Assembly: GCA_003242205.1 (NCBI GenBank)
Contig: QGUR01000215.1
Span: forward strand, 1 to 7,880
Reading direction: 5' to 3'
Source of the DNA: Chloroflexota bacterium
GTDB taxonomy: Bacteria > Chloroflexota > Anaerolineae > Aggregatilineales > Phototrophicaceae
Length of the DNA: 7,880 bases
Of this stretch, positions 6,806 through 7,880 are shown one piece after another. The translations under genes were made by a program, and so were the position numbers. The notes under the pieces were generated by a model. It had not been told where the DNA came from and made no database searches. It saw only the letters and a list, made by a program, of their open reading frames with translations. Position 1 is the first letter of the stretch; every line of letters begins with the position of its first letter.

Positions 6806-7093
6806 TTACTCTGGCCGGTTCTCTTCCACGGGCGCTTCAACCGGCGGTTCCTCGACAGCCGGCTCATCAGCGGCGGGTGCGCCAGTCTCGGCTTTCTCCC
6901 CGGCATTGGCCTCCACGGTCGCTTCTTCAGTACCGGCAGCCGATTCGGAAGTCGTCTCCAGATCGTCCCACGGCGAGCGCCGGTAGCGCAGCTCCGCTTC
7001 TTCATCGCGTTTCTCGCGCATGACCACGTACATCATGGCGACAACCGCAGATAGCGCCACGCCAACGACAAGAACTGTAAACAGCGTGTTCAT
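6806..7093 (-). CDS. Small single-span membrane protein with acidic, Glu/Pro/Ala-rich tail
   Basis: This 95-residue protein is not one I recognise. It has one N-terminal membrane helix (about residues 4-25, LFTVLVVGVALSAVVAMMYV) followed at once by a basic REKR and then an acidic region. The motif RYRRSPWDDLE (36-46) comes next, and the last 50 residues are almost all Glu, Ala, Pro, Thr and Val, so probably disordered. Following the positive-inside rule, the tail should be cytoplasmic. The ATG at 7093 is supported by GGAGGG (7110-7105) 11 nt upstream and the frame avoids stops throughout. It lies between the TIR gene and the yfhO-like gene on the same strand, with gaps of 102 and 148 bp, so co-transcription is possible but not evident. 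The composition suggests a membrane anchor or scaffold; no function can be assigned. Confidence 0.7.
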   Translation of the reverse strand: MNTLFTVLVVGVALSAVVAMMYVVMREKRDEEAELRYRRSPWDDLETTSESAAGTEEATVEANAGEKAETGAPAADEPAVEEPPVEAPVEENRPE

Positions 7094-7158
7094 TGTGGCT
7101 GTTTCCCTCCGACATGAAACAGGCGAACGGATGCCGCCAACCGCGGCCTTTCGCGCCG

Positions 7159-7164
7159 ATTGTA
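7159..7164 (-). promoter_or_regulatory. Candidate -10 box for the small membrane protein gene
   Basis: On the minus strand TACAAT (7164-7159) is preceded at 17-bp spacing by TTTAAG, a poor -35 match. It lies about 65 bp upstream of the ATG at 7093, after the TIR gene's stop codon. If real, the small gene has its own promoter. The evidence is weak. Confidence 0.3.
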
Positions 7165-7195
7165 CCGTACTCAGCCTTGCGCTTAAACCCTCGGC

Positions 7196-7880
7196 TTACG
7201 CGTCGTCCAGCGTGTCGTCGAAGGCAAAATGAATGTGCCGGAGCGGTTCGGGAACCGGCGGCATCGGCTGTTCCCAGAAAACCGGACGGATAAAATTCTC
7301 CGGTTTGTCCTTGAGCGACAGCGCGTAGCGCCACTCCATTTCGACGTGCTTCGACGCGGCAGCCGACTGTGACCAGAACAACTGGAAAATGTCGGCCTGC
7401 TCGATCAGCCTTTCCAGCGCTTCGCTCCAGTTTTCGCCGCTGCGAATGGAGATCATGTCGCGTAGATAACGCAGACCGAGAATGGTGTAGGCCCGCTCCA
7501 CACGCCGGACAATCGCGATATCCTTCCGGCTGTAAGAACAGAAAATCGCGTCATATGGCTTGCGCGACACGCTGGCAGCGCTGGATTTGGTCACGGTTTC
7601 ACCGACGAAGATCGACAGCGGAAGATCGGCCACGATGATGCCTTCCACGGTGAACGTCAGCCGTCCGTTGGCCGCCTGATTGAGCGGGGCCGTCGTCGCA
7701 CGCAGCTTGAAATCGAAACGATGCCACGGTTCAAACAGGCCCAGCGACAGCGACGGCGGATTGAACTGGAAACCTTCCAGATACGGCGTCGCAGTAATGA
7801 CCGCGCCTTCGGCAACTGGCTGACGCGCTTCCTCGCCAATCGTGCGATATTCGTCAAGCCGCTCGCCAAGGCGCTCTTCG
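7196..7880 (-). CDS. TIR-domain protein with upstream beta-rich module, 5' end outside window
   Basis: The reading frame is open from the right edge of the window to a TAA at 7198-7196, giving about 227 visible C-terminal residues; an internal GTG at 7648 is not the start, since conserved sequence continues upstream. The visible part has a short charged stretch (LGERLDEYRT), then a beta-rich module with FQFNPPSLSL, EPWHRFDFKLRA and NGRLTFTVEG, ending in LPLSIFV, and finally a TIR domain (about nt 7558-7199). The TIR domain opens with YDAIFCSYSRKD (box 1), continues with YLRDMISIRSGENW and ADIFQLFWSQSA, and has HVEMEWRYAL, where the second Glu (codon 7336-7334) aligns with the catalytic glutamate of NAD-cleaving TIR domains such as SARM1. 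The end RPVFWEQPMPPVPEPL.HIHF is shared, as I recall, with TIR proteins of cyanobacteria and Chloroflexota. The likely role is NAD+ hydrolysis or signalling in defence or stress, with the N-terminal part as sensor or adaptor. The enzyme activity and partner are inferred. Confidence 0.85.
   Translation of the reverse strand, partial: EERLGERLDEYRTIGEEARQPVAEGAVITATPYLEGFQFNPPSLSLGLFEPWHRFDFKLRATTAPLNQAANGRLTFTVEGIIVADLPLSIFVGETVTKSSAASVSRKPYDAIFCSYSRKDIAIVRRVERAYTILGLRYLRDMISIRSGENWSEALERLIEQADIFQLFWSQSAAASKHVEMEWRYALSLKDKPENFIRPVFWEQPMPPVPEPLRHIHFAFDDTLDDA

Noticed and set aside
7094..7195. Possible terminator after the TIR gene
   Set aside because: The gap has GC-rich partial complementarity but no stem followed by a T tract on the minus strand.

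Overview
The window looks like chromosomal DNA from a GC-rich environmental bacterium, most probably a member of the Chloroflexota (Anaerolineae-like). This rests on gene style: an exported protein with a PA14 domain, a Pro/Thr linker and bacterial SH3 repeats, a very large YfhO-family membrane protein, and a TIR protein of a type also common in cyanobacteria and filamentous bacteria. No rRNA or other phylogenetic marker is present, so the assignment is an inference.

Layout from left to right. Positions 1-116 (minus) hold the first 38 codons of an IS200/IS605-family TnpA transposase that runs off the window, with a subterminal hairpin at 176-218. Diverging from it is a complete GH4 alpha-galactosidase gene (melA, 311-1621, plus), closed by a strong intrinsic terminator at 1629-1663. 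Convergent to melA is a GT2 glycosyltransferase of the polyprenyl-phosphate-sugar synthase (DPM1-like) type (1713-2450, minus). It shares a 165-bp divergent promoter region with an exported PA14-SH3-SH3 protein (2619-3695, plus). After a 235-bp convergent spacer with two hairpins, the minus strand carries a YfhO-family multi-spanning membrane protein (3931-6657 or slightly longer), a small single-span acidic membrane protein (6806-7093), and the 3' part of a gene with a beta-rich module followed by a C-terminal TIR domain (7196 to the window end).

How the genes may work together. The GT2 enzyme probably loads a sugar on a lipid carrier on the cytoplasmic face. YfhO proteins are GT-C-like membrane proteins that, where studied, use such lipid-linked sugars outside the membrane. 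Together with the exported PA14/SH3 protein this suggests a cell-envelope glycosylation neighbourhood, although the genes are in separate transcription units. The alpha-galactosidase is a stand-alone catabolic gene. The TIR protein keeps the position of the catalytic glutamate of NAD-cleaving TIR domains and is the best candidate for a defence or signalling function; its N-terminus lies outside the window. I see no CRISPR array, tRNA or rRNA, and no clear evidence of a wholly new multi-gene system.
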